Source: Favolaschia claudopus (taxonomy: Eukaryota; Basidiomycota; Agaricomycetes; Agaricales; Mycenaceae). From it: a DNA stretch of 64,000 nucleotides. The stretch is from assembly GCA_037176885.1 (NCBI GenBank), contig JAWWNJ010000081.1, forward strand, positions 992,001-1,056,000, in the 5' to 3' direction. The notes under the pieces were generated by a model. It made no database searches. It was given only the letters and a program-made list of their open reading frames with translations, and was not told the DNA's origin. Positions 48,228 to 61,196 of this stretch are shown in pieces (position 1 is the first letter of the stretch; every line of letters starts with the position of its first letter). The position numbers were made by a program, and so were the translations under genes.

Positions 48228-51200
48228 TCACCTGCGGCGTCTTTTGCCGCTACGGCCCTCAGAAGAGCTACACGCTTCGCAAATCCAATGGCTACCTGCG
48301 CTTTCCAAGTCAAGGCAAGACAGATGATACTAAGAAGAGCTGGGCTTCAGCTAAAATCAAACGCGGTATGATACAGTACGCACCCATTTTGTTTCGCACC
48401 CTTCCTTTCTGCATTGAGCAACATCTAGTATGGATTCACCCTCGGCAGGCTTCGCAGATTCACCACAAATGCAAAGCTCGAGATTTCCTACTGCCCGCAA
48501 GGTGCGTTTGCGGCCGAACCTTGTAGTGACAGGATTCGAGGCTTCATTTGCGGAAGCTGAAGACGCGCCGACGGATGAAGCTGCTTCAGGGTCTTGAGCT
48601 GGGGGGGATACAATCGTTCTCGGGATTGCATTGGATGAATCAATCTGGGCATGGGTGAGCGAAGTGAATTGAAATCAACAGGCAGTGAGTATTTACACTG
48701 TCAGGCGGAGAATGGGAATTCTCGGTTACCCCCGCGGCATCGACAGTTTCGTCGGGAGAATATTTTGGATTCGGTGTGTTTGCTAAAGGTAAGGATTCCC
48801 TGGGGACGGTTAGAGATGCAGGAAAATCGTCTTCCTGCGGCTCGATATCGGGGAGTTCTATGTCTTCCTGTTCTTGAGGTCCTGAAACAGGTGAGTTGCA
48901 TTCCGAGGAATCACTACCGCTTGATTCAACGGTGTCATTTTGGATATCAGTCGAGGTCTCGTTGTTACTACCAAGGTAAATCAGAACAGAATAGCAAGAT
49001 TGAGCAACTTACGTCAGCGCAAGCCGTGAACTGTGAGCCGCAGAGATAGAAAGTGTAGGTTTATACTTCCGCACGGCCTTTCGTTCACTTCCGTTTGGTC
49101 CAGACTGCCTCCATACCCTTTTTCTCGCCGTCACTAAGCTCCCAGAGATGCGCGTGTTTTGAAAGCGGAACATCGGGATGATGGCGAATGAGGTGCGCTC
49201 TCATATTATATCTCCACACGGCCGGCTCCTTCTTGGTGCAAGCAGGGCATATGAGGGGTGCGTTGGAGCACGGAGAGCTCACAATCGATTTCGAAGCGGC
49301 AGCAATCGAAAATCGCTTGACGAGGTTGGGACATCCATGCGAGGATTTCATGTCCACCGTTAATGCGCCAGAGCCGCTTGAACTCTTCTTCAAAAAGAGG
49401 GAACATAATGGTGCAGGACGGCCGCATAAGCCGCATGGCTCCAGGGATCGATCGATCTTTGGATCATATAGAATGTGCGCGCCGACATGAGCCATGACCG
49501 ATTGCGGCTGCGTGGTATCGAGGGGAATCGACGGTACGCAGTAGCCGCAAACATGAGGGTCGCTCACACTGAGTGCTGACTCGTCATCTCGCTCACAGAG
49601 AAAGCAAGCAAGTCCTGGGCTCATTCGTTGAGAATGCATTGAATCTAATAAAATAAATGATTTTGTTCGCCGCACCTTGAGATTCGCGATACGGAAAGCT
49701 TTCCGTTGGTGCAAACTTTGGGATGAGTTTATTGCTGCTGGGCGTGTTGAGGTCCATTAGTCGAGCCCCGAACGCCCGTAAAACCGAACTTTCGAATAAA
49801 TAGCGAGGTGTGTTAGGAATGCGCATCGAAAGTGGAGGGTCGATCGGCAAAACAAGACGTCCAGGAGCAGATAGGTTGGCCCCTGATGAGAGATCCAGAT
49901 ATCCAGTCGTTTTTGAGCGAAGGATCATCTTCCTTCGTAGCGGCAGCTAGACGAAGGATCTGAAACGAGATCGTGGTTGCCTTTTCTAATAAATCATCAA
50001 CGGTGATTTGTTCAACGGACTGGGAGTCCACGAAAATATCAGTGACCTCCCCAACGCATACGAAGAGCTTGTCGTCAGATCGGACGAGTGTGACGATTGG
50101 CTCGGAGATGAGGATGGTTGGAGCGCCAAATGCAGAGTCAAACTCTGTGATGTCGGAGTTCCCAGTCGATGAGAAGCGTTCAATAGCAGCCACTCGACGC
50201 AAACGGTCGGTAGAGATAGCGGTGTGGCGGTCTTTTTGCATCAGAGCGAGAGCCCGAGCCTTCCGAACAGATTTGGTGCCTATCTCGATGGAGTGTGAGA
50301 TGACTTGCTTTACTCCCGCTGCCTGACGTTGGCGATCTTCCTCCTCGACGACTGCATCCTCGACATCGATAGCGAGTGACTGTGCCGTTGACTGCGCCTC
50401 GCCATCAGGTTCGTCGTCGTCTTCATTGTCGTCATCATCAATCGTGACCTTTGTGATGAGGGTACCGTGCGGTGAGAGGATGTTAATATCTGGATTGGCA
50501 GCCGCATCATTGTCAAGGGTGCGAAGGTCGGGCAAGAGGTGAGGGAGTTCTTCCTCAAGAATACGGCGCCCGCGCTTCCAACAAGTAAGCAAAGTCACAT
50601 CTCGAACAGCCGTGTTGCCTCTCCAGGATGGCGGTCGGATGTGATCGACTTTTTCAGGAAGTTCGGTGGAGTCCCGCGTCAATGCAGGGAGAGAAAGTCG
50701 TCGCGGAGGTCGGTCCCAATGCGGGTATTTAGCAAATATATTCGCGCATTCCGTGGTACCTATGATTTACATGTTAATTCCACCTGCACAGATAGACAGC
50801 GTCGAATCAAACGTACCTGTGATTCGTTCGACCAGTTGAAGCATGTCAAGATTAGAGTCGTTGCCGATCATAGTGCGTAGAATTCCAAATAGCTGTTCGA
50901 GACGATCTGTCCCTAGCAAAATTAACCAGAAATTGCCTTCTGGATCGTCGGCTTTCGCTTTTGCGACACAGAAGTACACATTCTTGATCATGATCATGAT
51001 GTCGGTGAAGAGAAGAGTGGGTAGTGCCTCTTTTCCGCCATCACGGTACAAAACCAAGGCTAAATGAGCGGCTGCGCTGAGGTGCTCGAGTTGTTCGGAT
51101 AGGGAGAGGTCGACACAAATATATGGGAAAAGGAGATGCCAGAATAGTGTCCCTGTGGTATGCAGGGCAATTCGAGCAGAGATGAAGCCAGGACGATTGT

Positions 51201-53771
51201 TCTCAAAGGCGAGAGGTAACGACCAGATGTCCGAGAGAAGGTTGAATGCCAATTTGACGTCCTGTTTGTCTTTGGGGTTCAAAATCGAGCTGATATGTTG
51301 ATAGGAATGGTTCGCAGATTGAAGATGAGTCCGAATAATGGCGGGTGAAATGTGGACGCCCATGACTTGGGTCCCAGATTTGCGCAAGAATCGATTTCGC
51401 CCTCGCTTGAAGACGTGTTTTGGGTCTTTGCCCGCGGTAAGATCGTCGTCGCCGACGTGAAAATCCATCAACGGTAAATCCTTCAAATATTCGTAAATGG
51501 GGGACTCGGCTGATAGCTTGCGGATGAATGTCAAGTCGATGAAAGCTGATCCACGTCTACTCTCGCCGTCGGATTCGATTGACACGATGCGAAGGTTGGT
51601 TGCGTCTTTTTTGCTGTTAACGCCGTCGAGTGTAGGAAGAATTACGTTCCTCGCATGCTCCGCACCGGATTCTTTTTTGCAGTCCCCAGAGACAAGAACA
51701 GGACGGGCGGCATAGAGGCGTGTGTCACGGTCCAATACCCCAATAGCCGCTACAGTTGCCTGCGGTAAGATAATTAGCTACGAAACTCAGAATCGAGATA
51801 GTTCGCTCACCTCTGCTGCGTAATGAACGGCATCGTCAGGATTTTTCGATTCTAGAGCTCGAAAAAGCTCTTCAAGGTCTCGCTCGTTGTTGAATTGCAA
51901 CGAAACCTTGCTACCGTGCTGTCTGCACACGCCCAAGAAATTGTTGGTTTTGTCGTCCCAACGAATCCGTTTCTCGGTTGCGAGTTCATCGAACATCAGG
52001 ACGGCGTGGACAACCTTCCTCGTAGAAAGAGCGTCCTTCAAGCCGGCGAAACATGCTTCGACATTCTGCGCGACCTCGGAGGCCTGCGGAGTACCTGGGG
52101 AAGGCGTGATAGGGGGTACAGTAAGTCGATTGCGCAAAGTAGTTCTGCTCGGAAGACCCAACGCGCGATGCGCAAAGTCTGCGAGCCGATTCCCGCCCAT
52201 CTTCCAATTGAGGACACCGCGAAGATCGTCTTCTTCGGTATAATCTTTTGGATGATAGACGCCTCGAGCAGCGTCGTCGTGGAGGCGAAGAACACCTCGA
52301 ATGCCGCGGTTTTGGCGCAACACGACACGGATAACCCGTTCCACATTTTGAACAACACCGCTCGCTATCGCTCGTACAAGTCGCTTGTGATCCGAAAGTG
52401 ATCGCGCTTGCACGAGGAGCTTGCGCGCATTATTCAGGCCCTTCAAGCGAAGCTCTTGCAATTGTTGGTTCTTGCGCCGAATGAGTTCCGTAAGACCATT
52501 GAAAGAATAATATGCGTAGCTCGTATTCACGGGTGTTCCATGCTCCGCGCGGTATAGGATCCCCTCCACGCTCCCTTCGTCAGATAAACTAGAGCACGAC
52601 GTACACATCGTGCTCCCGCTGCCTTGTTGGCCGGTGCACGCGTGGGATCGAAGGGTAATTACACCGGCATCAAGTTTGACGCTCCACGGAAAAGTCACTT
52701 TTTCATGGAGGCCCCATGGATAGTTAGAACCGAAGGGGAAGATGAACCCGTCACATTTCTGCGACTCGGAAGTCACGGTTTCGGGGATGGCTGGGGAGAT
52801 AGGGTTGATTTCGTCTTGTTCTTGTTGCGAGGTAATATCGAACCCTGTTGGATCTTGGGAAGACGGATTTGGGGCCAGATTGCCGGATTTTCCCCGGCTA
52901 GACCGTATATATGTATGAGATTCAACGAACTAACATGGTTATATAATAAAAATCACTCACACAGAATTCAATGCTTCGAGTAATTGCTCAACCTTTAATT
53001 CCACCATTCCTCCTTCCAGTCCTCGCTGTACAAAATATTCCAGGAAGCGACAAAACCCATCGATTCCCCTAGACCCGGGCTGAATCATGCGCTCTCTGCG
53101 ATCAGCCGTTCCCCCGTAGTCGAACACCTTGTGAAAGGTGGGAGATAACAGTTCCCACAGCTCTGTTGGGGCGGCATTTTCGGGAACGTATGACGCGGGT
53201 TCGGCGGCAGAAAAGACAGCAAGAGGATTTGATTCGTCTGCCTCAGGAGTTTGAGGGAGTTGCCGAGTGCCGTCGCGCAGTTGATTGATGAGATTTTTAA
53301 GACGGCGAACTGATTCTGACTCTGGGGCGACGGAACGCCGGAGAGCCGAAGAAGATGGTGTCGACATGGCCAGTGCTGAGATCCCGGCATTTACAGCTCC
53401 GAGATTCGGGTTCAAATTCGGCACGAGAAGACGAGAGGGACCAACGGGGGCCGGGGCACGAACAGTGCTCGGCACAGCAGGAGCCTTCTTCGTGAAAAAT
53501 TGACCAAGTGTGCGTGTCTTCTTTGCATTCTCGACCCGTCTCTTTTCATCAATACAAACCTGTTTGCCGAGGTGGGTTTTTTCAAGGTTCACAACACCTC
53601 CAGGACCGTACTGCAGCAGTCGTTTGCATTCAGGACATTTTGCAGAGCCGGCTTTTTCACCGTCCTTCTCCCACCGTGCGTCACGGGCTTCATTCTCGGC
53701 CTAAAACCCGTCAATATGTTAACATGATGTTCATTGAACGAGCAGAAGAGGATGACCTGAGAAGGTGCCAT
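48228..53771 (-). pseudogene. P-element/THAP9-like transposase with zinc fingers and C-terminal PHD finger, two frameshifts
   Basis: Exons, approximately: 53771-53757, 53700-52961, 52897-51811, 51759-50817, 50759-49676, 49614-49013, 48967-48697, 48644-48384 and 48329-48228. The N-terminal finger is CPECKRLLQYG..KTHLGKQVC. The putative DDE triad fits the P/THAP9 pattern: D in VLMFDELATEKRIRWDD, D in VSIESDGESRRG, and E in LLGTDRLEQLFGILRTM. The C-terminal part has a zinc ribbon (CFLCERDD..HVCGYC), a C2H2-like finger (ICPACTKKEPAVWRYNMRAH) and a PHD-type finger (LCICGES..CRKEGC..YHLSC..WICEAC), ending in KRRRR. I recall fungal relatives with this whole order as one protein. This copy shifts frame near 49875-49890 (after GSLIRG) and again at about 49085, where the stop after VWTKRK precedes the continuation in another frame. 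Everything else reads through, so it died recently. Confidence 0.8.
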
Positions 53772-54094
53772 GTCCGTGTGCCAAATATGCCTCCAATGGG
53801 GTGGATGCCGCGGTCGCTTCGTGGGCGTTGGTCGGTGATTTGCTTAATGCCGCTGCCAAATATCAACAAAGTGTTGACGACATTACCTTCCTAAATTGGA
53901 GGAAGGTAGTCAAGACACGAAAAAATATCGAGAAATCATGTCTATCGAGCTAGAAATGTCGCGAGACCCACCCTGTTGCTGAATTCAAGCCTCAGAAGTG
54001 AAATTTGGGGCAGAAAATAAAACATCATTATTTTTTTTTAGCCAACCTCTCGGCCGACCCACCCTCCCTAGCCGGTGTGCCGGCTTCTCCGGCC

Positions 54095-54107
54095 CGCACC
54101 CCCTTGG
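54095..54107 (-). repeat. right 13-bp terminal inverted repeat
   Basis: CGCACCCCCTTGG, the exact inverse of 47895-47907. It is preceded by a GC-rich palindromic stretch (GCCGGTGTGCCGGC, 54071-54084). Confidence 0.75.
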
Positions 54108-56142
54108 TTTCTTGGTTGTTTCTTTATTCCCTTGAACTCATGGCATAACTAGTATTCGCATTATACAGATACCCAGCTCAGTTCGGCGCCTATGTCAGAA
54201 ATACACCCGACCTCCTTTTCTCGGTCTACTGACTACCACCGGTACTTCTAGGATACAAATGACTGTTATTCCACGACGTTTCCTCTTCAGTAGGTCATGG
54301 ATGGGTGGGAATATTGAGGTTGGAGATTGAAGTCCCTGTTGAACGATTTGGGCAACCGTGAATTTGCATATCTTACGTGGTATCTGCCCCTCTCTTCGCC
54401 CACAGCTCTTGCTCGCTCGAACAATATGACAGTGAGCACAAATCCCAGTGCACTTCTCCCTTCGCGGCCGAATGCTCCTTGACTTGACATTGAAATCCGA
54501 ACAGGTTGACACCCTCTTTCGATTGAACAAATATTTCCCTCGAACCGCCGTTTCGGACTTTTCGCTTTTCGGGCAGTCACAGGACCAGCGTTATTTCTTT
54601 ATCTACTGACTATGCCCGTTCAGATTGTAATTGACTTGATTTAGGTTTTCGGTACTTCAAAATGATACCATCGTACAGAGACTATGACGGTGCGCACAAG
54701 TATTCACCTTGTCCTTCGCCGTCGAATAGAACTTTGCTGGCTTGAACATCCAATTCAACTGGATACACCAAAGGTATGCTTCGTTTTGATTGAGCGGAGA
54801 GATTATGCCCGGGCTCGTATTGTGACTTGTGTTTGCTTCGATGGCCGAAATGCTGATAGACTTGGCTCTTGAACGGTTGCTCTCAAAAGCCGAGACCATG
54901 ACATTCTGATTTGAATCCCCGCACGCGCGTATTCAGGCTGCTATAACGCCAATACTCGAGTAGGTGACCAGTCCGTTGACTCGAGATTGGTCCAACCCTG
55001 ACCTTCACTTCCATTGCACCACCTTATTCAGGTGAGCTTGCGCTCCATTAAATACCTTCGTTGGAATCTCGAGCGGGATCTCACTCTCTACTGTCGAAAT
55101 TAGATCACTTCCTTACCTGTTTCCTAGTGAGTTCATTTTCTGATTGCATCCATTTACCCTAATTACTGCCCACTTATTTGCTTCGTCGATTTCATTGCCG
55201 AACTGAACATCACTTTACACTCAGTGGGATGCAAGTTGCGGTTGAACATTCAGGTGAGTTTCTCGTTGTTCAAGTGTAAAGCTCTGCTTTCAATTTTGTT
55301 CGTTTGTATTGAGTTCGAGCTCAGAAAGCCGCACAAATTTATTTCGGAATAGTTTTCACTGATTCAAATTCTTCAACTTTTGCTGACTCGGCTTATACAG
55401 TAAATTTTCTGTGGAGCAACGGATTCATCCTTCACCAGCGACTGACTCGGTACGTAGTATTGCACCATCTTTTCTTGAGTTCGGCGAGTTTGACAAATTC
55501 CTCGTACACACCAAGACGAATGTGCAGAGCGGATCCGGGATACCAGATCAGAAGGCAGCAGCGCTCAGTACGATGCGGTTGGAGATAAAGAAGGCGGGGA
55601 GTGTGCGGCCGTCTCGTCGAAGCAAGATGCTCAGGTTTAGAGTGCGAATTTTGCCGTGCTGCAACACAGATGCGACAGTGAAAACCATGCTGCTGTACCA
55701 ATTGTCTATTCTTTAGTCATTTAAGAACCTGATTCTCACGCCGGATACACTTTGGCTAGGCTTATTTTCATCGGAATTCTAGCGTGCAGCACTAGTGTCG
55801 AGTTGGGTGATATTCAACAACAAACTGACATCGGGATTACGAGTACTAATCCCACTCTGCTCGACCTACCATCCGGCGACGCCAAATCTGATAAATACTT
55901 CGGGATTGAATTCTTCGGAAATCATCCAATACGAGTCGATGAAAACAAAGACGTCGGAAGAGTCAAGAAGCACTTGGATATTACGGCTTCGAGAACGACA
56001 ACTCCTTGGCTCTCAAGTCCTACGAATATCGGCACACTTGTTGTCAGTTGAGAATTGAGCAAGAATTGAGAGGATCCAAGAGAAACTGAAGTTGGGGCGC
56101 GATCCTGATGCAGCTCGTCGACTTATACTAGTCATATTCCCT
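54107..56142 (+). repeat. 2.04-kb long direct repeat, copy B
   Basis: Same orientation as copy A, offset 8,354 bases. Visible differences: AAAA versus AAA after ACAAC near 47470/55823, and substitutions near 46837/55190, 47248/55602 and 47314/55668. Homology starts at the last base of the P-like transposon and ends after ATATTCCCT at 56142. Confidence 0.9.
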
Positions 56143-56149
56143 TCATTTA

Positions 56150-58000
56150 GCTGGTTGCTTATTGACAGCCCAACCTAACTCAGTACAGCTCAGCACGGAG
56201 CTTCAATGTCTTCCAAGTCATGGCCATTCCAATTAAGAGTGAGATTCTTTCTTGAATGGAGTCAAGCACGGATTAATATCAAGGAAAATTAAATATAATC
56301 ATTTACTCACTGACAATTCAAACTGCAGGTATTAAGAGTAACATTTATTTCATTCCAATTGACTCCGTATGTACGTTGTACTTACAATACGCTCCACAAC
56401 ACCCACTGGTTTCGACTACCCACTCCTCCGCCATTCCACCCGCGTCCCGGCGCATCAAACCCTTACCTTCCAGCGGTTCTATATCGCTGCCTTCTCATTT
56501 CCTTCCCCAGCGAGAATCGCGCGCGGTGGTCTGGAACGAAGGTGAATAATTTCTTGGGGTGCGCCGAGTGGGGGCGGCGGCGGGTCGAGAGTAGGCGGCT
56601 GGAAGGTAATGAGCTAGAGAAGGCAAAGTGTCTTGTTCAAGATATTATATGGAGAGGCAAGGAGAAAACACGCAGTGAGATGCTCTCGTCAGCGGAGGGC
56701 GAGAAAGGTACGCAGACGCAATCAGGCGAGATTGCAGCTTCAAGCCCCGTGTCATGGAGACCAAGAATGGCGTACATGAGGTGGAGGTTGCCGGTTTATG
56801 TGAACGGCGTTCGAACGTAGAGAACTGAACTACTGTAAAAGTGCGGTAATGTTACAATGACGCGTTTCGGACTCAACAGAATGGACTCACGACAGAGGAC
56901 GAGGATGGGCGTTGAATTGGGAGAGAAAAGTGTACGATGGACTGTTTCGTCGGTATCGTGATTTTCGAGTGCGATCTCGTACAAGCTGAGCGTCGGGGTC
57001 GCTTGATCCGCGTCGCGTCGTTGATAGATGCCAGTGGTCGAAGGTGCGGACGAGAACGAATGCGCAGAGGAACGATGAAGGTGGTGGCGGGCGGTTCACG
57101 GCATGAGCAGCGTGGTGGTAACATCTACATTGCAAGGTCGAATGAAAATGAAGCGCTAAGGGAAGATAGAAAACGGATTACCGTTAATACGCACCTAAAG
57201 AACCCGACGCGGCCTGGTGAAGTTCCTCCGGCAGGTTCATAGGCGCTGACAAGCAGGATTTAAATGTGACTACGTCGGATGAACTCGCTGACCGGTGTTG
57301 AATGCGAGATCAAGGACATAAAAACGAGTCGATAGATATACCTCGGCGGGCGCGCCCTTGTTTCCTGTCAGCGCTAATAAGAGAACGCGGGGCATGGTTT
57401 GTCGGTGTGGGCTACGGCAAAAGGAGCTGCACTTGACGGGGACGCGCAGGCCCGGGGTAGAGTGGGTCGGCGTAGGTGGCGGCACAGTCTGAGAAGTTGG
57501 CAGCAGCGGGATTCCGCTGCGGGAACTTGGTGTCCTGGTCCAAAGCCGTGAGTGAGAGAAGTTGTTGCGGTGAGCACCCTCTACGTAGGCGAGGGCGAGA
57601 TGGTATTGACGTACCGTAGAGTCCGAGTCGTAGGCGCTGTGCGAGACGCGTCAGGAAGCGGCGGGCGGGGCATTGTGGATGCAGCAAAGGGAAAGCGGGC
57701 AGTTTCGGCCGATAAATCCGTGCGGCCTCACGGAACAACGTACTTAACTGAACTGCCACCGCCTTTTGTCTCCTGCCTTCTTCCTCGACGCGTTTCTGAT
57801 ATGCTCTTTGTTTTAGTGTCGACGCAATCTCGCTGGCGTTTATCTCACTGGCAAATCCGGCTACCATACTTGTTCTGACTCGGACTCGTCCAGCGCTCCC
57901 ACTAACTTCCGCACAAAACCTTGCCAATCGGGGACGCTCAACTGATTGCCAATTTGCCAGTGCTGCAGCACCGATTACCAGCAATGAATGATTCTCTTGG
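56150..58000. other. unresolved ORFs, no assignable gene
   Basis: Candidate pieces are a plus-strand ORF at 56359-56820 and a minus-strand ORF at 57412-58008. The latter has a charged helix-like stretch (SEIASTLKQRAYQKRVEEEG) before a GTACGT donor. Neither could be linked to a family. Confidence 0.3.
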
Positions 58001-59514
58001 TGGATCATTCTAGTCGGCGAGCTATGTTCTTCAGCAATGAATGACCGAATTTCTCACTCTACCGGATGGTGGACATCTGTTGCTCCGAGGTGCCCCAACT
58101 TGATGGCTTGATTCAGTGCTGCAGCGCTGGCTTATTGTTCTTTTATGTCCGAGTCCGACGGCATATTCAAGAAGCCTGTGCTGGAGCACAGACACCTCCA
58201 CAGTAGACTCAAGGTACTTTTGGTTTCTGATTTTCTGTTCTCGGCACACAGACGTTTTCCTGCCTCGTTTACGCCTTTACTATTGATTTCGGCCCTCACC
58301 ACTGAAGTTGCGGATAACTCGCCTCCCGAGCAGCAAAACTATACCAGACTCTAGTATATTCTCCGGTGCGTTCGGTCGGTCTCGGGTCGTCTGGGTACGT
58401 CGATTATTGACTCCCCACACCTTTCAAACTATAGCGCACGGTTGGTGGCAAGTCATAAATTTAGTGGTCCATATACTCCGTGCTGCAGCACTCAGAGCAC
58501 TTGTGCTGCAGTCCGTTATCTACCACGGATCAGTCAAATTTCACCGAGAACTCCTTTCCAACGCTCATAGGTACGTTTTCCTTCAATATTCTCGTCCCGA
58601 CTGACACTCAGTGATCCAGTGTTTCGCCGATCTACGCCTTGAGGTGATTTCTTATTAATCTTGTTACTTTGGATTACTGATCGACTCTATTCGACCCGTT
58701 ATTCAGAGCAGCACTGGCGTTGGATGTTCACACGTTCCGAATCCGGGTCCGATAGGGGTTTGGTTAGTGCAGTTTCGGGTCAATTGACTCTGTGCCCCCT
58801 TACACTCATCACCCAATAGGATTTCACTGTTCATCGTATTCGAATTTCATTCATTCATTTACCGATTTATTTCTTTGTCTAGCTAGTGGTACACGGTCGA
58901 TTCAGACTTGATTCAGACACTCAAATGTGTAGCTTCTTCGTCTCGGGTTTGAGTTTGAACAAAATTCAATAATCAGTTTCGTCTAAGAACCAACCTGAGC
59001 GTACACCTTCAACTCGTTAAACTCGAAATTCATCGACAAAGTGAGTTTCTCGTTACTCTAGTATTATCCTCACCAGCCTGAGCCTTATTCACAAGAACAA
59101 CAGCGAAGATTGAATTAAATTGAGGTGCGCAAATTCCTCGAATTATCCATTTATTTCTACTCCGCGTACCCGGGCCCTTCACCGGTCATTCTCTGGGCAG
59201 CTTTTTAACACAAGTTGCCAATGACGAGCCTCTTCATTTACTCTCAAATCTCGGGCTTGTTGCAAGTGATATTGACTATTTCAAAGCTCGAATCTCGCCC
59301 CTCCTCCAAACACGCCAACTCTGTTGTCTCGGTTTGAAATCTTAGCTTGTGATGCCCGCCAAGAGCACTGAACATGGCGGAATTTTAAATAAGGTAACTA
59401 AACAAAAATTGTTTGAGGTGGAACGGGACTGAACAGTGTGGGGCCATTTATTGAAGCACGGAATGGGGGAGCTTACTCAAGTCGCTCAAGTCCGACTCCG
59501 AGTTAGTCTGCAAA

Positions 59515-59585
59515 TCTGCGTGCTGCCTTGCTGCAGTACAGATACGGCAGTGAAAACTGTGCTGCTGCACCAGCTGTCCATTCTT
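59515..59585 (+). repeat. GTGCTGCAGCAC module, copy 1 (+)
   Basis: Reads GTGCTGCCTTGCTGCAGTAC, then ACGGCAGTG, then GTGCTGCTGCACCAGCTGTC, followed about 30 bases later by CTTACGTCGAA. Confidence 0.7.
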
Positions 59586-59850
59586 TCTTGTCATCCGTAC
59601 CTGGAGCTTACGTCGAACACAGGTTGGGTCGCTTCACATGACGGTATCACAACTTTCCATCGAGTAAACTGTCTACGGACTCAATAAGTCAGCGATTTTA
59701 CGAAGCTTGGAGCGAATTGTAGGACGCGTCGGGTGAAAGTAAGTGAACAACTTATGAACTTGAGCGAAATTTCGACGGCCTGGCTTGAGTCACAGCTCGA
59801 CGAACTTGGCGCCCATGTACAACAGCGTGGTTGATTCGGTCGCTTTGACT

Positions 59851-59912
59851 GTGCTGCAGCACAAATGCGGCAGTGCAAACCGTGCTGCTGCACCTGCTTT
59901 TCATTCATTCTT
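59851..59912 (+). repeat. GTGCTGCAGCAC module, copy 2 (+)
   Basis: GTGCTGCAGCAC, then ATGCGGCAGTGCAAACCGTG, then CTGCTGCACC, with GCTTACGTCAA downstream. Confidence 0.75.
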
Positions 59913-60477
59913 ATTGTTCTCTACCCGTTGCTTACGTCAACTGGCATGTGATAGTTGTCTACTATAGTGCGTTCGCAGAATTTTGTCTATCAACTGAGAT
60001 AGAACTCATATTGAAGGATAGAAATCTGGTACTGGAGCACAGCTGGACCAACTCGAAGATGTCGAGCGGGAGTATTTTTCAGACGGAAACTGGGGTTATA
60101 TCGATCCGATGTTCAAGTTTTTTCAGGTTGAATTTTTCGTGAAAGATTTTCAATCATTCAAAGCGGCAGCTCAATTCATTCACATTATCAAGAATCATCC
60201 TGAACTACAGATGTCGGTATATTGAACCCACGTCAGCGATTGGATGGACGTTCTGTCTTCGAGATAGGGTTCAGCAGGAATGGTCTGCAAACGATCTGCT
60301 TTACTTGAGTTTGCAGCGCTATGGGGAGGCTGGGACTGCAGCACCAGATGTCTACCTGCTCTTACTGTCAGATTAGAATGCACTTGACGGAAATTCGCGA
60401 GTGTGCGCAGGCAAACAACTTGAATTTGACGTAAGCATCACGGAGCGGACAATGAGAAAGAAGTTGAATTCGGCGAA

Positions 60478-60543
60478 CAGACAGCTGTGCAACAGCACGG
60501 TTTGCAATGCCGCTTCAAGTTCCGTGCTGCATCACGGTAGCCT
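60478..60543 (-). repeat. GTGCTGCAGCAC module, copy 3 (-)
   Basis: On the minus strand: CCGTGATGCAGCACGG, GCGGCATTGCAAACCGTG, CTGTTGCACAGCTGTC. ATGCTTACGTCAAATTC lies at the expected distance. Confidence 0.7.
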
Positions 60544-61142
60544 TCAGACCTACTCCGGAGTACCCACACCTATGGAGGCTAAGGAGGAACAGACAACATT
60601 GACGGAGGTGCAATATAATCTTCGGCCTTGAGCGAGAAGGATGGAACGGCCACAATGCGCAGTACGAAATCGGACGATTTCACGCTACACCATCCTTATC
60701 ATGCATACGCTACAGCTGCGACATAATTCAGTGAATCTGCGCGAGAGCTTGAACTCACTCCCAGAAACGGAGTACACGACTCTGTGCACGTGAATACCTT
60801 CGAAATTACCTGTTACCTGTAGTGCGGGGAATCTGGACTTCAATCCAAACTTCAAATCAAGTCAAGTGAACGAGAAACTCGGACTGAGTGTGTAATTCAA
60901 GGTCTAGGTTACATGGCAGTGATCAATGAGCTGCGAACCAATGGACTGTATTTCAAGATTCAAGCTAAAGTCGAGATAACGCCTGCCGGCGGCATGAACA
61001 TCTGGAAAATGAACGTTAAAATTCAAGAAAAGTGCAAGACATTTTTACCTGGACCAACCTGAAGCGTCTTCTGAATCCTTATGGTGTTGACGTAAGCATC
61101 ACCGTGACGTCCAGGACAATAACTTTAAGAAAGAATAGGTAG

Positions 61143-61196
61143 ACAGGTGGTGCAGCAGCACAGTTTGCACTGCCGCATCCGTGCTGGAGCACCGTA
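61143..61196 (-). repeat. GTGCTGCAGCAC module, copy 4 (-)
   Basis: On the minus strand: GTGCTCCAGCAC, GATGCGGCAGTGCAAACTGT, GCTGCTGCACCACCTGTC, then ATGCTTACGTCAAC. Confidence 0.75.

Larger units (their letters stand above)
47895..54107. mobile_element. P-element-like DNA transposon, defective
   Basis: About 6.2 kb, bounded by 13-bp perfect inverted repeats CCAAGGGGGTGCG at 47895-47907 and 54095-54107. It contains a single transposase gene on the minus strand that fills nearly the whole element. The bases next to the ends (ATTTCAAC on the left, TTTCTTGG on the right) do not match, so no target duplication is visible. The right end touches the start of direct repeat copy B. Assignment to the P superfamily rests on the transposase motifs. 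Confidence 0.75.

Noticed and set aside
48651..49049. 132-codon plus-strand ORF inside the P-like element
   Set aside because: It is antisense to the exons that encode the linker before the PHD finger. The minus-strand reading has splice sites and recognisable motifs.
45753..56142. LTR retrotransposon with 2-kb LTRs
   Set aside because: The direct repeats lack TG..CA ends and flanking duplications. No primer-binding site, Gag, reverse transcriptase or integrase was seen. The body encodes a DDE-type transposase.
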